Source of the DNA: an uncultured Pelagibacteraceae bacterium
GTDB taxonomy: Bacteria; Pseudomonadota; Alphaproteobacteria; Pelagibacterales; Pelagibacteraceae
Reading direction: 5' to 3'
Assembly (NCBI GenBank): GCA_902606445.1
Contig: CACLGJ010000001.1
Span: 72,001-111,551, forward strand
Length of the DNA stretch: 39,551 bases
Shown here in pieces: positions 17,542-24,822 of the stretch (its first letter is position 1; every line of letters starts with the position of its first letter). Under the pieces are notes generated by a model. That model worked only from the letters and a program-made list of their open reading frames with translations. It did not search any database and was not told where the DNA came from. A program made the position numbers and the translations under genes.

Positions 17542-18705
17542 CTAATATTCTGAGCACACCTTATCAATTATTTTCAATGCTAAATCTATCTCTTTTTTTT
17601 TTACATTGAGAGGAGGTAAAATTCTTACTACATTTTCTGCAGCTCTTATTGTTAAAAGTTTATTTTCAGTCAATTTATTTATGAAATTTCCTAAATCTAC
17701 CTTAACTTGAAGCCCTATTAACAGTCCTATACCTCTAATTTCATTAATTACTTTCGGATAATTTTTTTTAAGATTATTTAGTTTTTTTAAAAAATATTTT
17801 GAATTTTTTCTTACATTACTCAAAAATCCTTTTTTAAATACCTCATCCATTATCGCATTACCGACAACCATTGCTAGTGGATTTCCACCATAAGTACTCC
17901 CATGAGTTCCTGGTATCATGCATCTTGATACTTTTTTAGTCATAAGTACCGCCCCAATTGGAAAGCCTCCCCCTATACCTTTTGCAATCGGGACTATGTC
18001 AGGTTTTACATTGGCATATTCGTAAGCAAAAAATTTTCCAGATCTTCCAATTCCACATTGAACTTCATCTAAAATTAATAGAATTTTTTTTTCTTTACAA
18101 ATTTTCTTTACATTTCTTAAAAATTTTTTTGTATGAACTTTTATTCCAGACTCACCCATTGCTGTTTCAAAGAATATTGCAGCTGTTTTTTTTGTAATTT
18201 TCTTCTTTAAAGATTTTAAATCAGAGTATATAAAATGATCAAATCCACTGACTTTTGGTCCAAATCCTTCTGTCATTTTTTTTGATCCACTAGCAAAAAT
18301 ATTGGCTAATGTTCTTCCATGGAATGAATTTTTAATGCATAAAATTCTATTTTTATTAGGTTTTCCTATAGAATAAAAGTATCTTCTAGCAACCTTAATC
18401 GCTGTTTCATTTGCTTCAGCGCCCGAATTGCAAAAAATTACTTTTTCCGCAAAAGTTTTCTTTGCTAATTTTTTAGCCAATACTTCACCTTCGGGTATTT
18501 GAAATGAATTTGAAACGTGCCAAACTTTTTTAGCTTGTATATTTAAGGCTTTAATTAATTTTGGATTTGCATGGCCTAATGTGTTTACGGCTATTCCACT
18601 TAAAAAATCTAAATATTTTACTCCATTGTAAGAATATAAAAATGAACCTTTTCCTTTTTTAAAGGATAATTTTCTTCTATTGTAGTTGCTAGCTAAATAA
18701 CTCAT
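17542..18705 (-). CDS. argD: Acetylornithine aminotransferase
   Basis: PLP-dependent class III aminotransferase that converts N-acetylglutamate semialdehyde to N-acetylornithine, and often serves lysine synthesis at the succinyl-DAP step. The 387-residue protein has the ornithine-family signature: GIAVNTLGHANPKL, FCNSGAEANETAIKVAR, FHGRTLA, LILDEVQCGIGRSGKFFAYE, the PLP lysine in IAKGIGGGFPIGA, and HGSTYGGNPLA. Length is normal (about 390-400). First gene of argD-argF; the 195-base divergent spacer to gcrA should hold its promoter. Confidence 0.95.
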   Translation of the reverse strand: MSYLASNYNRRKLSFKKGKGSFLYSYNGVKYLDFLSGIAVNTLGHANPKLIKALNIQAKKVWHVSNSFQIPEGEVLAKKLAKKTFAEKVIFCNSGAEANETAIKVARRYFYSIGKPNKNRILCIKNSFHGRTLANIFASGSKKMTEGFGPKVSGFDHFIYSDLKSLKKKITKKTAAIFFETAMGESGIKVHTKKFLRNVKKICKEKKILLILDEVQCGIGRSGKFFAYEYANVKPDIVPIAKGIGGGFPIGAVLMTKKVSRCMIPGTHGSTYGGNPLAMVVGNAIMDEVFKKGFLSNVRKNSKYFLKKLNNLKKNYPKVINEIRGIGLLIGLQVKVDLGNFINKLTENKLLTIRAAENVVRILPPLNVKKKEIDLALKIIDKVCSEY

Positions 18706-18856
18706 AAATAAATTTTAAATTCAAGTGTCTTAATAAATCCCATTTAAATAAAGTAAATATATACAAGTAAAGATTGCACTATAATATCAAATGTTCATTT
18801 CTATAAAATTGTTAATAAGTCCTAAAATTTACTTGTTTATGGATTTTTTTTAACAG

Positions 18857-18891
18857 TATATAGTATTTGTAAAATATAAATATACTATATA
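18857..18891. promoter_or_regulatory. 10-bp inverted repeat upstream of gcrA (possible operator or leader hairpin)
   Basis: A perfect 10-base inverted repeat, TATATAGTAT (18857-18866) and ATACTATATA (18882-18891), is separated by 15 bases and ends 9 bases before the gcrA ATG. It could be an operator for a dimeric regulator or a leader hairpin blocking translation. Such palindromes arise by chance more often in AT-rich DNA, so the call is tentative. No GAnTC methylation site is seen in the 195-base argD-gcrA spacer, which otherwise holds only AT-rich sequence. Confidence 0.4.
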
Positions 18892-18900
18892 TTGTAAATT

Positions 18901-19395
18901 ATGAGCTGGACAGAAGAAAAAGTTTCTAAGTTGAAAGAATTATGGGGCAAAGGAAACACCGCAAGCCAAATTGCTGAAATTATAGGCGGTATTAGTAGAA
19001 ACGCAGTTATTGGGAAAGCCCATAGACTAAATTTGTCTGCTAAAATAAAAACAAGAGCTGCCACATCAAGTAAAAATTTTGAAAATTCCGTAGAAAAAAA
19101 TAATGTTCAAACAAAAAAAAGTGGAAGAAGTAAATTTAAATCATTAATAATTGAAAAAGATTTTGAACCTGAAAATCCAAAACAATTAGAAGAACTGGAT
19201 GAAAATTCTTGCAAATGGCCTATTGGGCATCCTGATGAAAAAAATTTTTATTTCTGTGGAAGATCTTCTTTAAAAGACTTCTCGTATTGCAAACTTCACT
19301 TGCTTTACGCCTATCAGCCAAAAGGTAAAAAAGAGGAGGTAGCAGATAAAGAAGAAGTTCCAGAATTTATTGAAAAAAAGTTTCAATCTGCTTAA
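18901..19395 (+). CDS. gcrA: GcrA cell cycle regulator
   Basis: Alphaproteobacterial transcription regulator that binds sigma-70 holoenzyme and activates promoters carrying GAnTC sites methylated by CcrM. The 164 residues begin with the diagnostic MSWTEEKVSKLKELW helix-turn-helix, continuing ASQIAEIIGGISRNAVIGKAHRL. A lysine-rich linker (about 50-90) follows, then the conserved C-terminal module with CKWPIGHPDEKNFYFCGR and YCKLHLLYAYQP, whose cysteines and His are typical. It diverges from argD and its stop directly abuts the stop of the convergent NDUFA9-like gene. CcrM is not in this window. Confidence 0.95.
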   Translation: MSWTEEKVSKLKELWGKGNTASQIAEIIGGISRNAVIGKAHRLNLSAKIKTRAATSSKNFENSVEKNNVQTKKSGRSKFKSLIIEKDFEPENPKQLEELDENSCKWPIGHPDEKNFYFCGRSSLKDFSYCKLHLLYAYQPKGKKEEVADKEEVPEFIEKKFQSA

Positions 19396-20373
19396 TTAGT
19401 CTTCTTTATTCACTTTAGTTAAATATTTTTCAGTAGAAAATTGTCCGCCCTCCCGCCACATATATGCATACTTTTTTACCTCCTCATTAAAATATTTTTT
19501 ACTTGGAACGCCAATATCAAAGTTGCTTTTATATTTTCCTGTCAAAACATTATCATATCTTAAAAGCTTTAGTTGATCTTCTGTTAAAAGAGGTTTTGGT
19601 AACAGTTGAAATACTTTTGCAGATAATTTTGCAAACAATAAAGGCATTGGCACTAACAGTCTTTTTTTATTAATTAATTTGAGTAGTCTTTGAATGATTT
19701 CTTTGAAAGAAATAATCTCAGCGCCAGTACATTCTATAATTTTTGAATTAATTTCTTTTGTTATAACACTATAAATTACATCAGTTAGATCTGAACAATG
19801 AATAGGTGCAAATTTTGTATTTCCAGAATAATACAATGGGAAAACAGGAAGATGATTTAATAAAGACATAAAATTTGTCGTAAAATTATCGTCAACTGAA
19901 TAAACTACTGAGGGTCTTAAAATTGTCGAAATAGGAAAATGATTGAAAATCTCTTTTTCTCCATCAAGCTTACTTTTTGCATAATTGCTATCTATTGCTT
20001 CATTTATTCCAAGCGCTGAGATATGAATAAAATTTTTTAATTTATATTCCTTTGCCAGTCTTGCTAGTAAAGATGGAAATAATGTATGAATATTATAAAA
20101 AGTATTACCCTTTTTTTTCTCAAACAAAATACCAACTAAATTTATACAAATATCTGATTTAGAAAAAAGATTTCTAAGTTTATTTTCATCATAAATGTTA
20201 GCTTCTACAACATCTATAAAGCCTGCATTCCCTTGGGTTTTAATAATATAGCTTTTTTGATGAATATTACGTGTTACGACTGTTACTTTGATATTATTTT
20301 TTGTTAATTTTCTTATTAAGTATCTTCCTATTTGACCACTACCACCAAAAATTAGACAATTTTTAGGTTTCAT
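19396..20373 (-). CDS. NDUFA9-like atypical short-chain dehydrogenase (complex I assembly/accessory type)
   Basis: A 325-residue Rossmann-fold protein of the extended/atypical SDR superfamily. It starts with the dinucleotide motif IFGGSGQIGRYLIRKL, followed by VEANIYDENKLRNLFSKSDICINLVGIL, HISALGI and SNYAKSKLDGEKEIF. The last has the YxxxK pair, but the context and the C-terminal half (FAPIHCSDLTDVIYSVI, LSAKVFQLLPKPLLTEDQLKLL) resemble the NDUFA9 group, whose mitochondrial member is a complex I subunit and whose alphaproteobacterial members are common. A catalytic role is not established, and other NAD(P)-binding nucleoside-sugar epimerase-like functions cannot be excluded. It converges on gcrA and diverges from the RNase D-like gene with 16 bases between start codons. 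Confidence 0.85.
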   Translation of the reverse strand: MKPKNCLIFGGSGQIGRYLIRKLTKNNIKVTVVTRNIHQKSYIIKTQGNAGFIDVVEANIYDENKLRNLFSKSDICINLVGILFEKKKGNTFYNIHTLFPSLLARLAKEYKLKNFIHISALGINEAIDSNYAKSKLDGEKEIFNHFPISTILRPSVVYSVDDNFTTNFMSLLNHLPVFPLYYSGNTKFAPIHCSDLTDVIYSVITKEINSKIIECTGAEIISFKEIIQRLLKLINKKRLLVPMPLLFAKLSAKVFQLLPKPLLTEDQLKLLRYDNVLTGKYKSNFDIGVPSKKYFNEEVKKYAYMWREGGQFSTEKYLTKVNKED

Positions 20374-20389
20374 ATATATATAATTAAAA

Positions 20390-21001
20390 ATGAATATTGA
20401 AATTAAACTTCACAAATCTGACTTACCAGATGATTTAGAGTTAGGCAATGTAATAGCTGTAGATGGTGAATTCATGGGGCTTAATGTTAGAAGAGATCCA
20501 TTATGTCTCATACAAATATCTACCGGCAATTCGGACGCACATATAGTTCAATTAAATAGGTCGAATTATATAGCACCAAATTTGGTAAAAGTTCTTAACA
20601 ATCATTCAATTACCAAGATTTTTCATTATGGTAGAGCAGATATAGCTCATATTAAACATTATTTAAAAACTGAAACCAATAATATTCTTGATACAAAAAT
20701 TGCATCTAAACTAGCAAGATCATACTCTGATAATCACTCTTTAAAAACATTAATCAAAGAGTTTGTAAATGTTGATATTAGTAAACAATTTCAGAGTTCT
20801 GATTTTGGGGGTGAACTTACATCAGCTCAAATGAAATATTGTGCCAATGATGTAATTTTTTTACATAAAATTCATGATGAATTAAGTAAGATACTTGAAA
20901 GAGAAAACAGATCAAAATTGTATAAAAGCTGTTTAGATTTTTTAAAAACAAGAGTAGATCTTGATCTTGCATTATTTAGAGATGATATCTGGTCACATTA
21001 A
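20390..21001 (+). CDS. RNase D-like 3'-5' exonuclease
   Basis: DEDDy-type 3'-5' exonuclease, probably acting on RNA. The 203 residues show the three exonuclease motifs: Exo I VDGEFMGL (DxE), Exo II FHYGRADIAHIKHYL and Exo III YCANDVIFLHKIHDEL (YxxxD). It is a catalytic-domain-only form; full-length E. coli RNase D (about 375 residues) adds HRDC domains that are missing here. Short forms of this kind are usual in Alphaproteobacteria, where the gene precedes kdsD. The kdsD start follows its stop by a single base, so the two are cotranscribed. Confidence 0.9.
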   Translation: MNIEIKLHKSDLPDDLELGNVIAVDGEFMGLNVRRDPLCLIQISTGNSDAHIVQLNRSNYIAPNLVKVLNNHSITKIFHYGRADIAHIKHYLKTETNNILDTKIASKLARSYSDNHSLKTLIKEFVNVDISKQFQSSDFGGELTSAQMKYCANDVIFLHKIHDELSKILERENRSKLYKSCLDFLKTRVDLDLALFRDDIWSH

Positions 21002-21002
21002 A

Positions 21003-21968
21003 ATGAAAAGTAGAATAAATGAATTTGGTATCGAGGTAATTGATCTACAGATAAAAGCTCTTAAAAAATTAAAAAACTCACTCAGCAATTCGTTTGATGA
21101 TGCAGTAAAAGCAATTATAAGATGTAAATCAAAAGTTATTATTTGTGGAGTAGGAAAAAGTGGAAAGATTGCCTCAAAAATATCTGCGACTTTATCATCA
21201 GTTGGTGCCCCATCTTTTTCAATTTCTGCAAATGATTGCTCTCATGGTGATTTAGGAAGAATATCAAAACAAGATTTGTTAATTCTAATTAGTTTATCAG
21301 GTAACACTGATGAATTAAAAAATTTGATAAAATATTCAAAGAATAATGGGATTAATCTAATTGGTATTGTTTCAAATAAAGACTCTTATTTATATAAATC
21401 AGCTAAGATTAAGTTGCTTTTACCAAATGTAACAGAGTCTGGACACGGAATTGTACCAACATCTAGTACAACTGCTCAACTTTGCTTGGGTGATGCTATA
21501 GCAATTGCAGTTATGAGACAAAAAAAATTTGGTAAACTTGATTTTAAAAAATTTCACCCAGGTGGTAATCTAGGAAATAAGTTAAAAACCGCTTCTGATA
21601 TGATGTTAACAGGTAAGAAAATTCCTTTTGTAAATGAAAATGAGTTGATGAAATACGCATTAAAAATTCTTAATTTAAAAAAACTTGGATTTTTAGTTGT
21701 TGTAAATGATAACGGGCAAAGTACTGGTGTATTTACTGATGGGGACTTAAAACGATTAATGCAGAAAAAAAAGATTATTAACAATTATAAGATTAAACTA
21801 TTCATGTCTAAAAAACCTTTTGCTGTTGAAAAAAACACTCTTGCTAGTGAAATTCTTAATAAAATGAATCAAAAAAAAATTACAAATGTTTGTGTATTTG
21901 ATAAGAGAAATAAAAGAAGAACTATAGGAGTTGTTCATATTCATAATCTTATTAATACAATGAAATAA
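21003..21968 (+). CDS. kdsD: Arabinose-5-phosphate isomerase (KdsD/KpsF)
   Basis: Interconverts ribulose-5-phosphate and arabinose-5-phosphate, the first step of KDO synthesis. An N-terminal SIS sugar-isomerase domain includes IICGVGKSGKIASKISATLSS, CSHGDLGR, ISLSGNTDELKNLI and the linker KKFHPGGNLG. Two CBS domains follow (MLTGKKIPFVNENELM; FMSKKPFAVEKNTLASEIL). An in-frame ATG 42 bases upstream lies inside the RNase D-like gene. I chose 21003 because it gives MKSRINEFGIEVI, begins one base after the upstream stop and yields 321 residues, the family length. Followed by lptC and lptB, as is usual. Confidence 0.94.
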   Translation: MKSRINEFGIEVIDLQIKALKKLKNSLSNSFDDAVKAIIRCKSKVIICGVGKSGKIASKISATLSSVGAPSFSISANDCSHGDLGRISKQDLLILISLSGNTDELKNLIKYSKNNGINLIGIVSNKDSYLYKSAKIKLLLPNVTESGHGIVPTSSTTAQLCLGDAIAIAVMRQKKFGKLDFKKFHPGGNLGNKLKTASDMMLTGKKIPFVNENELMKYALKILNLKKLGFLVVVNDNGQSTGVFTDGDLKRLMQKKKIINNYKIKLFMSKKPFAVEKNTLASEILNKMNQKKITNVCVFDKRNKRRTIGVVHIHNLINTMK

Positions 21969-21975
21969 TTGGCTT

Positions 21976-22551
21976 ATGAAAAAAACTGCACAAATAAGTC
22001 TTATTTGTATCATTTTGATAGCTTTGGTATTGTTCAATAAAAAATATTTTTCAAAAAATAAAGAAATTGAAGCAGAGCCAAATATACCAAAAAAAGAATT
22101 ATCTAAGAAAAATGAAAATAACATTATTAAAAATTTAAAGTATGAAATAACTTTAGATAAGGATAATCAGTATTTTATTAGCTCAGATTTAAGTGAATTG
22201 GTAAATTTAGATAACTCTGAAATAGTAATGATGCAAAAAGTAACCGGTATAATTATTGATAAAAATAAAATACCATTAATTATCACTTCTGAAAAAGCTG
22301 AATATAATAGTTCTAGCCACAATACTAAGTTTAGAGGAAATGTAATTATTACATATCTCAATAATAAAATTGTTTCAGAAAAACTAGACCTTAGCTTTGA
22401 AAAAAACATAGCTAAAATTTATGAAAAAGTTAAATATTCTGGATCACAAGGAATAATAACTGCTGACAATATTAAGATTAATTTGATGACAAAAAAAATT
22501 GATATATACATGGATAATCAGATTGATAATGTAAAATTGTTTAAAAATTAA
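21976..22551 (+). CDS. lptC: LPS export system protein LptC
   Basis: Bitopic inner-membrane protein that passes LPS from the LptB2FG transporter to the periplasmic LptA bridge. The 191 residues start with a short cytoplasmic tail and one membrane helix (about 5-22). A charged linker follows, then a beta-rich periplasmic domain with alternating repeats such as ITSEKAEYNSSSHNTKFRGNV and LSFEKNIAKIYEKVKYSG, typical of the LptC/OstA fold. Sequence conservation in this family is low, so the call rests on topology, beta-repeat pattern and position between kdsD and lptB. A separate lptA, often present between lptC and lptB, is missing here; the protein is not long enough to be an LptC-LptA fusion. 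Confidence 0.8.
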   Translation: MKKTAQISLICIILIALVLFNKKYFSKNKEIEAEPNIPKKELSKKNENNIIKNLKYEITLDKDNQYFISSDLSELVNLDNSEIVMMQKVTGIIIDKNKIPLIITSEKAEYNSSSHNTKFRGNVIITYLNNKIVSEKLDLSFEKNIAKIYEKVKYSGSQGIITADNIKINLMTKKIDIYMDNQIDNVKLFKN

Positions 22552-22553
22552 TT

Positions 22554-23330
22554 ATGTCAAATATTAAAAAATTTAGAATAAAATCATTTAAAAAAAGGAA
22601 TGTTATTTTGAAATTAGATAAAGTTTCTTTTAAGTTTGGGAGAAAAATAATTTTAGATAACCTAAATTTAGAACTTGGTGCTGGACAAATTCTAGGTTTG
22701 CTTGGTCCTAATGGAGTTGGAAAATCAACAATATTTAATATAATTATTGGTTTATTGTCACCAAACTTTGGATCTGTTTTAATTGATTCACAAAGAATCA
22801 ACAAATTTCCAATTTATCAAAGAACTATTCTTTTTAAAATCGGGTTTGTACCTCAAAATGGGGGATATTTCCATGATCTAACCGTTAGTGAAAATCTTAG
22901 AGCTGTTGCTGAAATTACAATTGAAAATGTTAGTTATAGAGAAGAAAAAATAAATTCTTTAATTTCAAAATTTGAACTAGATTCGATTAGGGATATAAAG
23001 GCAGATTTTTTGTCAGGTGGACAAAAAAAGAAATTAGTAATAGCTCTTGCGCTTCTTTCAGACCCTAAAATTCTATTGTTAGACGAACCTTTTGCTGCAT
23101 TAGATGTTATGACAATAAAAATTTTACAAGAAATTATTGTAGATTTACAGTCTTTAAATAATATTTCTATTATTCTTTGTGATCACCAAGCAAGAGATTT
23201 ATTGGCTTGTGTAGATACAGCTGCAATAATCCATAATGGAAAAGTGATTGCGGAAGGAACACCTAATAATTTACTACAAAATATTGACGCTAAAAAAGCA
23301 TATTTTGGTGACTCTTTTAGAATTAGTTAA
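22554..23330 (+). CDS. lptB: LPS export ABC transporter ATP-binding protein LptB
   Basis: Cytoplasmic ATPase that drives LPS extraction from the inner membrane with LptF and LptG. The 258 residues contain Walker A GPNGVGKST (51-59), the Q-loop VPQNGGYFHDLTVSEN, signature LSGGQKKK, Walker B ILLLDEPFAALD and the switch His in CDHQARDLL. The first 20 residues form a Lys/Arg-rich extension not usual in LptB. An internal methionine is absent before the ABC domain, so the extension is likely real, or a non-ATG start is used. It lies two bases after lptC, and aroA follows 11 bases downstream. rpoN and hpf, which often follow lptB, are not present. Confidence 0.93.
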   Translation: MSNIKKFRIKSFKKRNVILKLDKVSFKFGRKIILDNLNLELGAGQILGLLGPNGVGKSTIFNIIIGLLSPNFGSVLIDSQRINKFPIYQRTILFKIGFVPQNGGYFHDLTVSENLRAVAEITIENVSYREEKINSLISKFELDSIRDIKADFLSGGQKKKLVIALALLSDPKILLLDEPFAALDVMTIKILQEIIVDLQSLNNISIILCDHQARDLLACVDTAAIIHNGKVIAEGTPNNLLQNIDAKKAYFGDSFRIS

Positions 23331-23341
23331 ACTTTTTCTTA

Positions 23342-24661
23342 ATGAACAATATCATTTATATAAACAAAACTGTTAAATATTTTAATAAAAACTTAAACAT
23401 CGAAGGAGATAAAAGTTTATCTATAAGATGGGCATTATTGGCTTCTCAAGCTACTGGAAAATCTACTGCTAAAAATATTCTTAAATCAGAAGATGTTCTA
23501 GACACATTAAGATGTCTTAAGAAACTTGGAGTTAAAATTAGACTGAATAAAAATAACTGTCTTATTCATGGCCTAGGAGTTAATGGATACAAATACAGAG
23601 AAAATATTACTCTTAATGCCGGTAACTCAGGAACTTTGGGAAGATTGATTCTTGGTCTATTAATTCATTCTAAAAAAAATATTAAAATCATTGGTGACAA
23701 AAGTTTATCAAAAAGAGATTTTTCAAGGGTTATAAATCCATTAAAAAAATTTGGTGCTAATTTTATTTCTAAAAACGGAAAATTACCAATAATTATTAAA
23801 GGAACAAATAAACCTCGATCAATAAAATATTTTGAAAATAAAGGATCTGCACAATGTAAAACAGCTGTAATGCTCGCATCAATTAATACAAATGGAACAA
23901 CTTTGATTAAAGCTAAAAAATCAAGAAATCACAGTGAACTAATGTTTAAGTATTTAAAACTACCGATAAAAGTGACAACAAAAAAGAATTATGATTTGAT
24001 AAAATTAGATGGGAAAAAAAAAATTAATTCTTTTAATTATAAAATTCCATCCGATATAAGTTCCTGCGCTTTTTTTATAGTTCTTACTGCTTTATCTAAA
24101 AATTCAAAATTAACTTTAAAAAATGTAAATGTAAACCCTTCCAGAGTAGGTGTTTTAAAAATTTTAAATATGATGGGTGTAAAAATAACTTTAAAAAATA
24201 TAAAATATAACAAAGGTGAAAAAATTGCAGATTTGTTTGTTCGGGGTGCTAAAAATTTAAAACCAATCAACTGTCCTCCCGAACTTAACAGCAGTGCAAT
24301 TGATGAGTTTCTGGTAATTTTTCTAATCGCAGCGAAAGCAAATGGAATATCGTATTTTAAAAAATTGTCAGAGCTTAATCAAAAAGAAAGTCCTCGTCTA
24401 AAATGGGGGTCTAAAATATTGAATTTGATGGGCGTAAAAACAGTCACAACAAAAAATTCAATTAAAGTCTATGGGAACCCAAATTTAGTAGTAAATAAAA
24501 AAATAGTAGTTAGAAATTACTTAAAAGATCATAGAGTTTTTATGACAAGTGTAGTAGCTGCGTTAACTTTTGGTGGTAAATGGAGTATTTACGATAAAGA
24601 CTCTATAAAAACGTCTTTTCCATCATTTTTAAAATTAATAAATAAAATTAAGCAAAAGTAG
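23342..24661 (+). CDS. aroA: 3-phosphoshikimate 1-carboxyvinyltransferase (EPSP synthase)
   Basis: Joins phosphoenolpyruvate to shikimate-3-phosphate in aromatic amino-acid synthesis, upstream of the pheA and trp genes in this window. The 439-residue protein has the family marks: IEGDKSLSIRWALLAS (with K24), ITLNAGNSGTLGRLI, KSRNHSELMFKYL, SDISSCAFFIVLTAL, ELNQKESPRL and the C-terminal DHRVFMTSVVAAL. Length is normal. The rpsA start lies 161 bases downstream; cmk, which often sits between aroA and rpsA, is absent. Confidence 0.95.
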   Translation: MNNIIYINKTVKYFNKNLNIEGDKSLSIRWALLASQATGKSTAKNILKSEDVLDTLRCLKKLGVKIRLNKNNCLIHGLGVNGYKYRENITLNAGNSGTLGRLILGLLIHSKKNIKIIGDKSLSKRDFSRVINPLKKFGANFISKNGKLPIIIKGTNKPRSIKYFENKGSAQCKTAVMLASINTNGTTLIKAKKSRNHSELMFKYLKLPIKVTTKKNYDLIKLDGKKKINSFNYKIPSDISSCAFFIVLTALSKNSKLTLKNVNVNPSRVGVLKILNMMGVKITLKNIKYNKGEKIADLFVRGAKNLKPINCPPELNSSAIDEFLVIFLIAAKANGISYFKKLSELNQKESPRLKWGSKILNLMGVKTVTTKNSIKVYGNPNLVVNKKIVVRNYLKDHRVFMTSVVAALTFGGKWSIYDKDSIKTSFPSFLKLINKIKQK

Positions 24662-24771
24662 TTTTAAATCTAAAATTTTTATAATTTTCAACCAAAAGCG
24701 CTACAAATCAATAAAATTGTTTATTACTATTAGATATTTAATTACGTTTTGCTATTGATTTAAATAAAAAT

Positions 24772-24808
24772 TTTATCTAAAAGATCGTGTTTTAAACAAA
24801 TAGATAAA
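24772..24808 (+). promoter_or_regulatory. Inverted repeat in rpsA leader (possible autoregulatory hairpin)
   Basis: In the 161-base aroA-rpsA spacer, TTTATCTA (24772-24779) and TAGATAAA (24801-24808) form a perfect 8-base inverted repeat around a 21-base A/U-rich loop, 14 bases before the rpsA ATG. S1 is known to control its own translation through structured leaders in E. coli, so a similar role is possible. The stem is AU-rich and weak; low confidence. I see no clear terminator for aroA and no convincing promoter in the rest of the spacer. Confidence 0.3.
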
Positions 24809-24822
24809 GAATTTACTAATTA

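Noticed and set aside
20961-21002. Upstream ATG extending kdsD by 14 residues
   Set aside because: It lies inside the RNase D-like coding region and adds a non-family N-terminus; the ATG at 21003 fits better.
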